Program-made: the position numbers and the translations under genes
NCBI GenBank assembly: GCA_964035795.1
Contig: OZ038325.1
Coordinates: forward strand, 7,224,582-7,288,581
Origin: Pterobdella sp. o SKG-2022
Taxonomy: Eukaryota; Annelida; Clitellata; Hirudinida; Piscicolidae
DNA length: 64,000 nt
Direction: 5' to 3'
Notes under the pieces: model-generated
What the model saw: only the letters and a program-made list of their open reading frames with translations
The model's database searches: none
What the model was told of the DNA's origin: nothing
In this document: positions 27,888 through 44,312 of the stretch, piece after piece
How positions within the stretch are numbered: position 1 is the stretch's first letter
Layout: every line of letters starts with the position of its first letter

Positions 27888-30840
27888 CACTAAATCATGA
27901 AAGATGCTTGAAAATTTGGAGATAGTTTTTGAAGCAATTTGTTTAAAGTCTTTCTGAAACATCAAATTGATGGCACGCTATTGGGTACTAAATAGCGCAT
28001 GGTTGCTTCAAAACATTCAAAAAACAATTATATTCAAGCAAGGAGTTAATAGGAAAAAAAATAATATTTGTTATCATTACAAATTTTTCCACTTGTTTTT
28101 TTTTAATTTTTAATTTTTTTTTTCGTTTTTTTTGTTTGTTATCGTTTTATTTTTAAATTTTTTATTGTTTTTGGTAAAATAAAATAAAAAAAAGAATTTT
28201 TTGATGTTCAGTGCTTTAATACAATATTCATGGTGGCCACAAAAACACTACAGAGTTTTGTAAACTCTTATAATAAACTATAGAGATTATGTGTCTTGAA
28301 GCTTAAACATGAGGTTCTGGGTTCAAATCCTGGTCTGGGTAGTTCTTCAGCGCCTCAGTTGCTTATTTGTTTTTTTTAGATAGATTTATTTTGTTTTTGA
28401 AAGAAATAAACAAACTCTGTTTAGGGCTTCAGATTTTATTATGGCAATGGAGCTCATTTAGTGCTGCATGTGTAAATGTGTGCGTGAATGTATGTGTAGA
28501 TGAATGTGTGTGTCGGAATGTATGTGTGGTATGTTTGGATATATGTATGAAGGGATGTGTAAATGTGTGCGTGGAAGAATGAGTGGATGTGTGTTGGATG
28601 TAAATGTGAATGTATGTGTGAATGGAGGATGATGAATGTATATGCGTGCATGTATGAATGAATGTGTGAATGGATTGATGGATGGATGTGTGAATGAATA
28701 AATGAAAGCTGTTTAAATGAAAGGATTGATGGAGGCTTGAATGCATAAAAAAAAGATATATGAAATCATGAAATTATGATGAAGCAGATGAATATTTGGA
28801 CTAAATGGATGAGTGGAAAAATAAATACACGTAATAAACTTAATGCATAGAACTAAAATACAGAATGAGTAAAAACAGCCTTTCGAAGTCTAAAAAAACA
28901 TTTGAGAAAAAAGATCATGAAAAATACCCAAAACAAACTTCAAAAAATAATACCAGCAATAACTCAAAACGAAAAACAAACATAAATAAACAAAATACCA
29001 AAAAATAAATATAAGGAAAACAAAATGACGGCGGCTTAGGTGTGAGAATTGCGATAGAAAGCCATTTAACGCACTATGAGCACACTGATTCCCCTAATCT
29101 ACTTCACTTTTAAAACAGTCAGGGTGCATGATTTTGTGTTTGTGAATTAAGTCTCCAGTTGCCTTGTTCTACTTGTTTATGATGCTATCAATAGCTTGAG
29201 TTATAGGATGATTTGAGAATTATAATATTCGCTATGAGAATTAATATTCAGATTGTTGGTAATGCTGTTACTATTTTTATTCCTATCAATGCGGTTTATT
29301 TTTGTATTTCTTTTTTATTATTACTATCATTATGATTTTTTCTTGTTTATTTTTTTTCATTTTTATAGCGCTTTGTTTTAATAAAAAAGATTAAAAAACC
29401 TTGTTTTTTTTAATTGAAAACTAACATAGAAAGTCAAACAAAAAAACGTTAATACTGCAACAGAATCAACATTTTGAAAGTACTAATAGGAGTAAAAAAA
29501 TTTTGATCTTGTTGAAAAACAAAAAAATAAAATAAAAAAAAGATAATAATGGAAATATTGCTAATATAACCTTAAATTATTAATACCAATGTAAAAAAAA
29601 AATAATAAATAAAAAAAAAACAAAAATAATAATGGAACTTAAAAAAAGAGACAAGAGAGTCTTATAACATAGAATCACCCTACTACGTCTGATATAAAGA
29701 CTTCACTAACTGTAATGTGGCTATAACAATAACAATAACAATAATAATAATATCATTACCCTTTACTGTTATCAGTGTTTATTAATTTTGTGGTTATTGT
29801 TATTAGTATTTTTTATGGTTTTTGTCATTATTGTTTTTTTGGAGCACGATCCCTTTTTAAAATAATCAAAAAAAAGATATTTCAAAAAAGAAGGGTAACT
29901 AATAGTAATAACAACAACACCTTGGCAATAAATATTATTTATGATAATAGTACTGGGGAAATGTTACCATTTTTAGTTTTATTTTTTTTACTATTATTTT
30001 GTTTTTATCACTATTGTTATAGTAATGTTCTCATTAATATTATTTATATAATTTTTTTTATTAATCTCATTGTTATTATCGTTTTTATTCTTATTATCAG
30101 TATTTTTTTTTACATGAATAGATTTCAGGCGCAGAAACTACATAGCTTTGACTTCTTCACATCCAATATGGCGTCTTCCATGTATGTGTGTTGGTGTTAA
30201 GGATGTGAGGGTTTAGAAGGGTGATATGAGCAGAAATAGTTAATCAAGAAGTAGATGAGTTTAATCTAAGCTATATAAATGGGATACCTTGTTCAGTCGA
30301 ACGTTTGAAAAGTTTTGGATTGTATTTATTAATTTTCTTAAATAAAAAACGCTATATAAGCCAGGATATCTGTCAAAACTACCGCTAAATTGAACGTTTG
30401 AAAATTTTTTGGGTTGATTTTCTTAATATTCTCAAATACAAGATTTTTAAATCTATATATGTAATATTGGCCACCATTTTTATGATTTTTATAATTAAAT
30501 TTTCTCTAAACATTCTATTTTTCTTGTTTTTACTTTTTTTGATAGTCGTTATAATTATTATTTATTCATCATTATTATTATTTTTCTTTTTTTTTTGTTT
30601 TTTTTATTAAAAAATTGCCAACTGTTAGATACAGGGATATGCGGGTAATGTCCCGTGAATCATAATTGCCAAAAGTATTTTGATTGACGCTGCAAGTTAA
30701 GTTCACTTTTCATGTCGCCATATTAGATTTGACGCTATAAAATTGAACTTAAAATAAGTGTTTGAAAACCTGGATATATTTGCTTTTGTTTTTATTTACG
30801 TGATGTATTTCAGGTTTTTACTGTATTATGGCGAACCTTA
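27888..30840. other. Non-coding, with tRNA-like and repeat fragments
   Basis: Mostly A+T-rich. Contains a tRNA-like fragment near 28310, a degenerate GTGTGAATG array (about 28465-28715), an A/T-only stretch at 29510-29640, and two copies of a patch with AACGTTTGAAAA (30299-30310 and 30392-30403). No exon was recognised. Confidence 0.5.
28215..28345 (+). mobile_element. tRNA-derived SINE-like fragment
   Basis: Contains GGTTCTGGGTTCAAATCCTG (28313-28332), a T-arm with a good B box (GGTTCAAATCC). A possible weak A box (TGGTGGCCACA) lies about 85 bases upstream, too far for a normal tRNA. Fold-back to a cloverleaf is not evident. Borders approximate. Confidence 0.45.
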
Positions 30841-30945
30841 CTATATAGTGTTTTTCTGCAGTCTTAAATTATGCACTTCGATTGCTTTATCCAGCGCTAT
30901 ATAAATTCATGTGATTATGATTATTATTATAATACCAGTGTTTTG
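30841..30945 (+). mobile_element. LINE/SINE 3' tail
   Basis: CCAGCGCTATATAAATTCAT at 30891-30910 is followed by GATTATGATTATTATTATAA. It is the plus-strand version of the GCGCTATA plus trinucleotide-tail layout seen at 20318 and beside the large LINE. Confidence 0.4.
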
Positions 30946-31975
30946 ATAACCTCAATTCATTAGTTTTTTGTATATTTTTCATTGAGAAATAAAATTATTT
31001 TTTTTTTTGCTTCATAATTATTTTTGTTTTCTTGTTGGTATATCAAAACTACATAAACGTTAGAGAAATTGTAAGATAAAAAGAAAAGTTTCGAAACGGA
31101 ATTCAAATTTAAAAGAAAATTTAAAAATAAATTGCTCGAAACTTTTCAAATTAATTTTGTAGCGCTAAATAAATTATTTCTATCGTCTGGCATAAATTAG
31201 ATTTAATTTTTTTTATGCCATCTGCGGCAAGTTTGGTCTTTACATAAATTTATTATTCAAACAATTTTTCCAATAAAAATTTATTTGAAGATATTTCTTA
31301 TGTTAAGAGCTGAAAACAAATTCATTAGTCATATCAAATGTTTCTTATTCAGCTTTATATAACAGTTCAGTTTTTTCTTATAATTAAATGCATTAATCTA
31401 TTATAATATTATATAAAAAATTTATCGATAGGATATGAATAAACTACGTATCAAAACCTATATATATATATGATTATATGAATGTATAATTAAATACGCA
31501 CTTTTTTTAAATATATATCAACATATATTTTGCTGTCATTTTATTTCAACTGTAGCACACTCTCATACTTATCAAAAAAAATATCACCCGTTTTAAATAT
31601 ATAAAAATGTGCACTTTACAAATTTTTATCATAACTCTCATTATGTAGATGGGGCAGACACCGTTGTGAGCTACCATTGGTCATACGGTTGTGTTAATTG
31701 AACGAGATATTTTTCATCCATACAACGCTGAGACAATTCAACTTTGAAGTTTATAAATTTTTTAAAGCGCCTCTGATACATGTTCACTTTATGTCAAAAG
31801 TGCGCTATATAAGCCTAAATGAACAAATTATGAAAGTTCTCTAACAATTTTTTTATTATCATCACAGTTTTTTTGATTAGGTTTTAGTTATTTGCTCCAT
31901 TTTTTTTTTACTGTCGCTATTCTTCTGAATCATAACTTGTACATAATTTTTTTTGTACTTTAGTTCGTTTATCAA
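30946..31975. other. Non-coding A+T-rich DNA
   Basis: A second GCGCTATATAAGCC motif lies at 31802-31815 (near-identical to 30349-30362). TATATA tracts occur at about 31460-31530. No gene was recognised. Confidence 0.5.
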
Positions 31976-31979
31976 AACA

Positions 31980-32170
31980 GATTTCAACATCGTCATCATC
32001 ACCACTACCACCATCACTATAATCACCCTCATCTCGACCATCATCATCACCACTACCATCATCATCTTCATCATCATCATCACAAGCCATTCTCACCACC
32101 ACTTTCACCCCTATCATCATCATCATCCTCACTTCGACCATCTTCATCCCCATCATCCTCATCAACACCT
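31980..32170. repeat. ATC/ACC-rich degenerate trinucleotide tract
   Basis: CATCATCATCACCACTACCA-type array. Frames on both strands are composition artefacts. Confidence 0.85.
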
Positions 32171-32409
32171 CCTTATCGAAAATGATTCTGCTCATTATAC
32201 AAATACTATTTTTTCACCAATTCGTTTTATTTCATCAATATTTTTGTATTTCACGCCGTAAATAAATGTTTTCCAATCTTTTTTTAGAATTGTTTTATAT
32301 TATTATATTTTATGATTATTTTTTGTTGTTTATTTCTTCACATGTTACCACGTATTTCATCCTTGTTCCAAGTGCTCACGTGTGCTTTTGTGACGTCATA
32401 TATCTGTCT

Positions 32410-32850
<441 letters not shown>

Positions 32851-33605
32851 TATATAATCACATGAGATAAGTTATTTTATTTGATAAGCCTCCATCTTTC
32901 TTTATGGCGGGATTAAGACCCAGTGTGTCTATTAACTTCCGGTGGCTAGAAAGATACTAAATAAAAAAAACTCAGAATATTTAGAGTTTTTGGTGCCAAA
33001 ATGGCATGATGTGTTGGTGAGGAGTGTTTTATGGATGTTTCGAAGTTTTTTGAGTTTTTTTTGAAAAGAAAAAAATTCATTTTAAGTTTAAAAGTTTGAA
33101 AAGCTATACATTTTCATGTAATGAAAACTAGCAACAAGAAGTTAGAAAACAAATAAAAAAAATTCCCTTTTCTATAATTATAAATCGAAAAACCCGTAAT
33201 AAATTTGTGAAGTTATAAATAAGAAATGATAAAACAGTCTACAGGGAAGATAAAAAACACTAAATATGCCCCTACAGAATGGAAACTTGGAAATATTGAA
33301 AGATTTAACAAAAAACCTGAAGTAATAATCATTTACTTGAAATGATGTAGGGCGGTTTTGAAGCGGTGCCTTTGCGCTCAACATCCCAACGCTCTCCCGG
33401 TTGGGCCATCATGTTAGAAGTTCAGATAAATCATAAAATAATGAGGAACTCTTTATAATGACTGAAGAAATAGTTCATTTTTTTGGAAATTTGCGACAGG
33501 TGAGATGAAGGGCATTGGTGATTGAAATAGGAAAACATAGAAGTGGTGGTAATGATGCTATGAGCTGAAAAATTTTACGAATGAAACTGGGAAAGATGCA
33601 TTATT
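32851..33605. other. Non-coding with a tRNA-like fragment
   Basis: A+T-rich; the only structured patch is the minus-strand tRNA-like fragment at 33355-33412. Confidence 0.5.
33355..33412 (-). mobile_element. Weak tRNA-like SINE head
   Basis: Minus strand: GATGGCCCAACCGGGAGAGC resembles a tRNA A-box region and GCACCGCTTCAAAACCGCCC a degenerate B-box arm 25-30 bases later. There are mismatches in both boxes and no clear acceptor stem, so this is read as a decayed SINE or tRNA pseudogene. Confidence 0.35.
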
Positions 33606-33888
<283 letters not shown>

Positions 33889-34056
33889 TCATTTTCATTT
33901 TTATTATTTTTATTTTTATTATTATTTATTTATTATTATTATTTTTTACTAGATTTATTATAGTTGCTGTTATTTTGTATAATTTTTGTTTTCCTCACTA
34001 TTATGCGTGTTTCCATTATTTTTAAATCATTATTGCTATAATTATTGTTGTTATTC

Positions 34057-34093
<37 letters not shown>

Positions 34094-34149
34094 CATTATT
34101 GACGTTTTTATCATCAGCATTTTTATTATGTTTACCATTATTATTATTA

Positions 34150-34337
34150 TTATTGGTTTTATTGTTTTTTTTATTATTATTGTCCCTCATAAAATCCGAT
34201 ACATTCACAAGGGCCCTTGAAATTTCTCTCACGGACTCAGCCACATGTCGGCCATTCGTTAACTTGACAATTTTGTATCTTTTTATTCCTCTTCCTTTTC
34301 CTGTTTCATATTTTGTATCTTCTATTTCCTGTTTCAA
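34150..34337 (-). CDS. Possible small coding segment, unrecognised
   Basis: The minus strand has a non-repetitive frame containing TGKGRGIKRYKIVKLTNGRH and VAESVREISRALVNVSDFMR before running into Asn-coding AAT repeats. Composition is protein-like, but there is no known domain, no clear splice context and the complementary strand is also open. Treat as a weak candidate exon. Confidence 0.22.
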
Positions 34338-36178
<1,841 letters not shown>

Positions 36179-36274
36179 AAAAGAGATTTTAAATGGTTAA
36201 GTTCCAGTTATATCTTTTCAAGTTAAACCACGCGTTTGTGGACTCCTTCTTTTTTAAAAGTTATTTATGTACGT

Positions 36275-37240
36275 GTTTATTCATCCATCCACCTATCATC
36301 CATTCATCCATCCATCTATCATTCATCCATCCATCTATCTATCATCTATCCATCCATCCATCCATCTATCTATTTATCAATCTCAATTTACATTTATTTT
36401 TAAATTTTGCTTCTATTTTTTCCATCCAACTGTTTCTCTAACCCTCCATCCACCCATCCATCTACCAACTTATTTATTTATTCATACATCCATCTACCCA
36501 TCTATCTATCCATATATCTATTTTTCTATCAATCAACTCATCCATCTACCTATCCATCTATCCATCCATCTATTCATCCATCTATTCTTCCATCTTCCAA
36601 CTTAATAACCAACCATGCAAAATTTCAGCCATTCATCAATCCAAAAAACAGAATTGTATCTATCCATCTATCTACTCAACAAAGATTCAATCATTCAGCT
36701 ATTCACCGATTCATCCATTCACCCATACATCCATTCAATAATTCATTCATTTATCCATTCATCCATTCTCTTTCACTCCATGCATAAAAGCTTCCTTCTT
36801 CCATCTATGCATTCATTGAACATTTCATCCATCCATTCATTCATGTTTCTTGAATATCCATCCATTCATTCACCTAGTTGCATTTATTCCTTTTTCATCT
36901 TTTCATTTAATTATTTATTTATCTATTCATGCATTTCTTCGCCGCGAGTTTCAGGTTTTACTTTCGTTTCCCCTATAAACTTGTACCAATCTAAACATGC
37001 TTTTTCTCTGTATATATCTGTTCATTTATTTATTTTAACATTGAACTCATTCGTCCATCTATCCATTCATTCATTCATTTATTTATCCATCCATCTATCT
37101 TCAGAGGTGTTTTTCCATCCACCCACCCATTCATCTTTATATGTGTCTATCCATCCGTTCATCTATCCATTCATTATCATCATCGTCATTATCCGTTCAT
37201 CCGTTCATCTATCTATCCATTCCTCTATTTACACTCTCAT
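36275..37240. repeat. CATC/TATC degenerate tetranucleotide region
   Basis: Nearly 1 kb of CATCCATCTATCCATC-type sequence with unrelated interruptions. It creates a 296-codon open frame of His, Ser, Ile and Pro that has no domain and is not believed to be a gene. Confidence 0.9.
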
Positions 37241-37439
37241 GTTATCCCCACATAAGACTTCAATTGAAAATTCAGAATCCCCCATTCAACATTACTCCCA
37301 ATTTTTCATGTTCAGATTATATCCTTTTTGTATGAAAAACCACCAAACAGTCATTTTGAATCGATTTGTTTTATTTCCCCCACAAACCATTCAGTCCCTC
37401 AGCATCACACTCATTTTCTTTTTTGTTCATTTCATTTTT

Positions 37440-37640
37440 CACCTCACCATGATGATGATAATTATCTTCATTTTCCAGCCACCAACCCCATCATCATCAT
37501 CCTAATCATCATCATCATCTTCATCATCGCCACCACCACCACCATCATCACCACCAATATCATCATCATCGTTGTCTTCTTCCTCATCGCCACCCCCATC
37601 ATCATCTTCGTTGTCGTCGTCATCATCGTCATCATCAAGC
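37440..37640. repeat. ATC/ACC trinucleotide tract
   Basis: ATCATCATC and CACCACCACC runs with GTCGTC near the right end. Confidence 0.85.
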
Positions 37641-38128
37641 TAACTCATAGCTCATTTTTTTAATTATAAGACTCCGGTTGCCCACACAAACAACAAAAAA
37701 AGTATAGGCAAATAATAACAACAAAAAAAAACTGATAATTAAAAATACAAAATCGTTTATAATTAATTATAATTCTTTGAATAGAACAATAATAATAATG
37801 AGTTCAATAAAAATTTATAATAATTATTATTATTATAAAATAAATAAACACTTATAATAAGAATAAAAAAAATTAAGAATAAAAAAAATAGCAAAAAATT
37901 CGAAAATTGTTTTGCATTTTTTTCTTTATTTTAAACTTTTGAAAAAACTAGAATAATAATTTAAAAAAAAATCAAAATCAATTAATAAATAATGATAAAT
38001 AAATAACACAAATGAAACAAGAATAAAACTAACTACAATGAATAAGAAACATAATAACAAACATCATAAAAAAAAAAAAAACAACAAAACAATAAAAAAA
38101 AACTATACAAATAAAAAAAATAATAATA

Positions 38129-38177
<49 letters not shown>

Positions 38178-41030
38178 ACTAAGAATAAAAATAAAAATAA
38201 AAATTACAATGAAAACAATATTAATAAAAACAATAAATAAATAATGAAAATAAAAACAATAAATAAATAATAACAATAAAAAAAATAAATAAATAATAAA
38301 AATAAAAACAATAAATAAATAATAACAATAAAAAAAATAAATAAATAATAAAAATAAAAAAAATAAATGAATAATAACAATAAAAATATTAAATTAATAA
38401 CGTCAATAAAAATAATAATAGAAAAGAGAGGAATGGAAAAGTGTGGCAATAACTAAGAAAATAGACGCTTCAATGAAGATTTTGCGCGAAGTTCTGCGCA
38501 AAATATATAATCTTTTTATCTATTCTTATCGTTATTGGTATAAAAATTTTTTAAAACCCCATCAGTGATAATTGTCTGATTATATTGATTTTATTGTTAG
38601 TGTTATCTTATGACTGTGACCTTATCGTCTTTTATTTTTATTTAAATTAATTTTTAATCATTATAAAATGAGTTTTTTATGTTATTTTATAGAAATAGTT
38701 TAAATTCATATTGAATATTACATTCAAAAGACAATGAGACACTTGAAAGCTTTGTTGAGATATTTTATGTTCAAAACTTATCAAAATTCATCTTTCTGCT
38801 AAGTTGAGGGGTTAGTTCGAGGAATATATAAATATATGTTAGAAGGGTTGCTGATGGATGAAAAGATAGATAGGTGTAGGAAAGAGATAGATGGATGAGG
38901 AGACAGATTGATGGAGAAGAGGTGAAGGAATGAATAGTAGATGGAAAGATAGACTGAAAGATAGATAGACAGATAAATGATGGACGAAGAGATACAAAAA
39001 CCAGCAAGTAGATTGAAAAAACATGTATAAACAAATAGAAATAATTATGAAAAATAATTGTAAACTGCTGAAAAGCAAGGTAGAGTAAGCAATTATATTA
39101 TGCACAGATAATGGAAAGATACAGAATGACAAGCTGCATGGAATGATGGATGCGTGTTAAGTAGGTGAATGAATGGTTCTGGATGGATGGATGGTCGCAG
39201 AAATTGAGAAAATCACACAAGCAAATTGATATTGATAGATTAATGAAAACATGGTTAAATAAACGGTTGAATATAGATGAGAAGTGAATATAGGATAGAT
39301 AATTAAAGAAAGATAGGTAGACGTATGAATGCAGATGAAAATTCTGTTATTCAAAACTGACTGTTGATGACTTTTTGACCAGTTTAAAGCAAGTCTAGAT
39401 TCAGACAAGATTGATCAGTGTTGAAATTCGATACAAAGTTTTTTCATTTTACTGCTAAATCTTTGAATCTAAAAAGCAAACGAATCATTTTGTATTCTCA
39501 TCAACCGCCTGAGAATGGAGTTATTTTTAGCTAGCTGACTGGTTGGCATGCGTTGTAGATATTCGAGTCAACAGTGTTTGGGAGACAAAACATTGACTGT
39601 AGGGTGAAAAACCCGGCTTTTTTTATGTTGGTTTTTCGGTCACTTGGTGTATATGTATATTGTATATGTTTTGTAGTGGGAACCAGAAATTTTAAGTGGG
39701 GTGGTAAAATAGAATAATAGATGCAAGAATTTATAGATAATCAAATAAAAAAATCACATGATCTGTCATAAAATCAGCTTGATAGGAAACCATACAGACA
39801 GACTGGTAGCTGGACATATGGATAAGAACCAAAATATCAAAGACAACAGCTCAACTGAATATGAAGAAACGAACATGAAGACAACAGAAAAAAATAAATA
39901 TGAATGAAAACAAAACAAAATGAATTCAATATGATTAAAAAAAATTTCAAACCAAAGATAGAAAGAAGACCGAAAAAGGAAAAGGAAGAGTAGGGTTATA
40001 TGATTGTTGGACATGTTGTGCTCGGAGCCCTAATGGCGCCCGTGGGAACGCGATTTATTTAGACATTTTGCACTCTTTTGCTAAGGTTTTTTATTATTTC
40101 ATTTTTTTATTATTGCTTTTATTCTTTTATTTCGAATATTGATTTTTGTTTATTGGTGTGGTTTTATAAATTTTTTTGTTTATTGTTGTGAATTTTTTTA
40201 TAAATTCATATTTAATATTTTTTTGTTGTTTTTTTTTTGACTGTTTTCTAAGGTTTTTTTTTTTTTTTAAATTTTGTATTTTTCTCAGTTTTCCATTATC
40301 ATTTTTTTTATTTTTCATTTCGTTTTTGAAAAGAGCATTCTCATGTTTTTGAAATTTATTATTGCTGTTATTATTGTTTCCCATATTAACAATTATTATT
40401 ATTTGTTTCATTGTTAATTTTGTTCTGATTATTTACTTATTTTCATAATAATAATAATAATAATTATTATTAATTATTTTTTCGGTAATTTATTTAAAAC
40501 AAGCTTTTTTTTTTTTATTTATTTTACTTGAAACTGGCCATTTTAATTTTTAATGTTTAATCAATTTGAATTTCTCTTTTCAAATTGCGGGAAATAAATT
40601 TATTTTGGACATTAAATTTTTTATATAGGTTTCCAACTTTTTTATTCACATTTTTTCTAAGGTAATTGTATTTATTATTATTATTATTGTTTTTTTTCTC
40701 TTTTTATCTGAAAAAATTTAGACTTTTGAAGTAAAAATCATTTGTTTTACTTTGTAATTTCAATGCATTTCAACTTCTATAGTCTCCGTAATTGTTGTTT
40801 AATGGTATTATAACAACAACAAAAATAATACCAGTAACAAAACAAATAACTACAATAAAAAAGAATACGAAAATAAACGAAAAAAAAGCAACAAAAAAAT
40901 AAACTCTATATTACTAATAAAAAAATAATAATAATAATCAATAATAATAATAATAACAATAGTAATAACAATAGAAATGTTTATAACGGTTAAAACAATA
41001 TTAAATAAAATAACTATACATATCTTGAAG
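37641..41030. other. Non-coding, A/T-only and repeat-rich
   Basis: Contains an AAT array (about 38122-38172), a higher-order AAATAAATAATAAAAATAAA array (about 38230-38370), a degenerate GATA/GATG tract (about 38840-39000) and a T-rich stretch (40090-40520). Many frames, none credible. Confidence 0.55.
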
Positions 41031-41034
41031 CATT

Positions 41035-41205
41035 TGTGATTTTACCTACAACTAAAAATAAGTAAGTAAGTAAGTAAGTAAGTAAATAATTAAATAAGTC
41101 AACTATCAAATGGCCTCTAGCAGGGGTTCCGGTTGCGCAATTGATAGGTTTCCCAGGGCGCTGCACCATAAACAACGGTTTAGACAACTTTTCACTGAAC
41201 CACAC
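41035..41205 (-). mobile_element. SINE or LINE 3' end with (TTAC)n tail
   Basis: On the minus strand a G+C-richer segment (CGCAACCGGAACCCCTGCTA, then GAGGCCAT) is followed by GTTGACTTATTTAATTATTT and a TTAC repeat (plus strand TAAG at 41060-41085). A unique body ending in a simple-repeat tail is typical of a SINE or LINE 3' end. The CCGGAACCCCTG block recurs at 26541. Confidence 0.5.
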
Positions 41206-41849
41206 CTATCCCATCACAAACGTGGAGTTATTTATTCAACATGGCGAACATTATTCAAAATTTATTGAAGTTCAAAAAACTTGGAAAAATAATGTCACCA
41301 ATATTGAATCTATTGGGTTGTTTTAGTGATGAATTTGAAAATTGCTTGAAAAATTGAAGTTTTTAAGCTTAGATAATGAAGATTTTGCTACTCAAAATAT
41401 TATCATTAGTATTATTATTAATAAAAAAATATATATTATGAAAAATTATTATCCTTTACTCATATTATTATGTTATTTATAATGAAAATTCTTTTCCACG
41501 ATACTCTTTTTTTTATTATTGTTATCATTATGATAGTCAACAAGAATAATAAATATAATATTTTTATTGTTATGAAAGTCAATAATAATAATAATATAAT
41601 ATTAATAACACATATTATTATTAATAATAACAAATATTATTTTTTTTTTTATTATGGAAGTTGATAATAACAATAATAAACTTTTTTATTGGTATCTTTA
41701 TGTAGGTCAATAATTTATGTACCTCTTGGCCATAGTGATTTGCTAGGGCATTTATCTTCATTGAGTCAAGCAAGTCTTTTTCTTCAAAAAAATGTTCTTC
41801 TCATTACTTTCAATCTTCAGCCATGATAACTTCAACTTCTCAAATCTAA

Positions 41850-42059
41850 TTGATCGTTTTTATCAAAGGAAATTCCTGCATTGTTGCTGAAGAAAAAGTT
41901 TTTTCTCCAGCGTTAAATACCATTTCTCAACCTGGATTTCTAGCTTCAACTCTCGTTGAGTTTTTTTTGAAAAATAAAAACGAAAATTATAAGACACAAG
42001 ATACTAATGCTGTGTCTAAAATACAAGAATATATTTTTCATCATGTTTGCACCAACTGA
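41850..42059 (+). CDS. Uncharacterised 69-codon open reading frame
   Basis: Reads IKGNSCIVAEEKVFSPALNT then ISQPGFLASTLVEFFLKNKN and AVSKIQEYIFHHVCTN. The frame has mixed composition and is not repeat-derived, but no domain is recognised and flanking sequence is A+T-rich. It could be a transposon fragment or a chance frame. Confidence 0.22.
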   Translation: MIVFIKGNSCIVAEEKVFSPALNTISQPGFLASTLVEFFLKNKNENYKTQDTNAVSKIQEYIFHHVCTN

Positions 42060-42144
42060 GAATGGTTATAATAAGAATCAAAATATCCTGTGATTCCAAA
42101 TACTTTTGCGCTATATTCTACCACATTTTCTTTTGATTTTATAT

Positions 42145-42235
42145 CTCAAACCTCCCACTGGGATTTGAATCTGGGTAGTGTTGTTGATAATAGTTGTTAG
42201 TAGTGGCAGCTTAGCCAATTCGGCCACAGGAACAT
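42145..42235 (-). mobile_element. tRNA-derived SINE head or tRNA pseudogene
   Basis: Minus strand: GTTCCTGTGGCCGAATTGGC includes a good A box (TGGCCGAATTGG, complement of 42215-42226). A B box, AGATTCAAATCC (complement of 42161-42172), lies about 45 bases later, a spacing like that of tRNA-Leu or tRNA-Ser with a long variable arm. The acceptor stem does not pair convincingly, so a SINE head is preferred over a functional tRNA. Confidence 0.5.
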
Positions 42236-44073
42236 CATGACTTGGTAATCTTGATGAATTTTTTTCTTTCTGCAACTTCCTCGATGATTTTACTCGAATT
42301 AATATTCACTTGTGGGGTTTTGTTGGATGAATATACTTTTGAAAACTATCTTTTAATATTTATTTTTTGATATTATAAAATGACGTAATAGAAGCTGAAG
42401 CAATACCTGAAAATAAGGAATATTTGATTATGATTTTGCCACTAAAAGCATATCGAATGTGGCTGAATAAAAGCTTTGTGTTCGTTTTCCTTTAGAGTTT
42501 TTAAAGTTATTTGAAGTGTTTTTAATATTATTTCAAACTTTTTTTTTTTTTTCGGATGTTTTTACTTCACTATTGTTTTTGCATTAAAACCGCCATATTT
42601 TGTGCTTGTTCATTAAAATATTAAGTTAAAAACCGCGAGTAAAAACTTAAAAGGCATGTTCAACAGGCGTTTTTGCGTTTATTTTGTGATTAATTAAATT
42701 TTGAATGGAAACAATGGTTTTGAATTAAAAAAAATAGCGCATTATGACTGAAGAAAAAAGAATAAAACTATAGAAAAGATTAAAAATAAGAAAAATAATG
42801 ATAAAAAAAATTCAAAAAAGTTGTGACAATGAAAATTAATATTGAAAACAGGAAAAATTAAATTCAAATGAATAAGAATTAAGTTTTGGAGAACAGTATT
42901 AGAAAATACTTGGGATCACTTTTCGACTTGAAGTCAAACTGATATATCATTTCAATGAATTAATTGAATATTTAGGAAAATAAATTTTTTGATTAAAATG
43001 TTTTGAAAGAAAAACCTTTATTGGGGTTGATGCTTTTCCGATGTTATTTTTAGATTTCCACTTCAAAAAGCAATTTAAATTATGTTTCCAAACAAATTTA
43101 CATTCAAAGCACTAGCTAACTTTGACTTCATTTCCATTTCGCCATTTAACGAAAATTAGTTCAAATTCACACACAAAAACATATAAACGCACATACATAC
43201 ATATACACAAAAACACACACTCAGATAAAAAAACACACAAACATAAAAAACACACACATACCAATAAAAGCTTAACAATCGTTTTAACGATGTTTTAAAT
43301 GACAACTCAAAACCGAACGGATCGTTTATGGCAGTCATCACAGACACACAAATACACTCTAACATACATAAAAACACATAATAAAAAAATAAACTCATTT
43401 CCACACATGTGAATAAAATATTTTCCCACATAATATCCACACAATTAGACAAAGTTGACGACCACAGAATATAATATGAAGACGGGTATGATACAACACA
43501 TACTTATCAAATTCAACTAGAATTTATAAAAACATAATAAATAAAAACAAAAAAATTACAAAACTAACACAAAGATTACCAAGTGACACATGGATACACC
43601 AAGAACTCATTAAAAACAAACCAAAACATGAAACAAATAGCAACAAATAGAAAAACAAACACAGACATGAAAACTCTACTTTCATACTCAAAAAAAACAC
43701 AAGCTCTATCATGAAACACAAAAACCCACACATAAATACAAAAACACACTTAGAGCTACACACAAAAACACACAAAACCCCACAAAAAAAAACCGTACAT
43801 AAAATCACACATAACTACACATAAAATAACACAAAAACAAACGCATAAACACACGAACCCGCAAAAAACGCTCCTCCTCACACAAACACACTCACACGCC
43901 TGATTAAACAGGCAATAGCTCTCGCCAACATAATATGTGCCTTGTACCATCCTGCTTTGTGTTTCTTGTGTTGTTATTCAAGCATTTTTCTTTACAAAAT
44001 CATTCCCATCAGCGTGGGGATGGGTGGATAAGGAGTGGATTATTCACATTTATTTATCTAGTTGCAAATTTAA
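42236..44073. other. Non-coding, with an ACACAAAA-rich tract
   Basis: From about 43160 to 43900 the plus strand is rich in ACACACAAAAACACA-type units (degenerate). The rest is A+T-rich. Minus-strand Val/Cys/Phe-rich frames come from this tract. Confidence 0.55.

Positions 44074-44312
<239 letters not shown>

Noticed and set aside
36615..37505. 296-codon open frame
   Set aside because: CATC/TATC repeats lack stops in this frame. Residues are almost only H, S, I, P, F, Y with no domain.
42145..42235. Functional tRNA gene
   Set aside because: A and B boxes are good, but acceptor and D stems do not pair convincingly and no T-run terminator is clearly placed.
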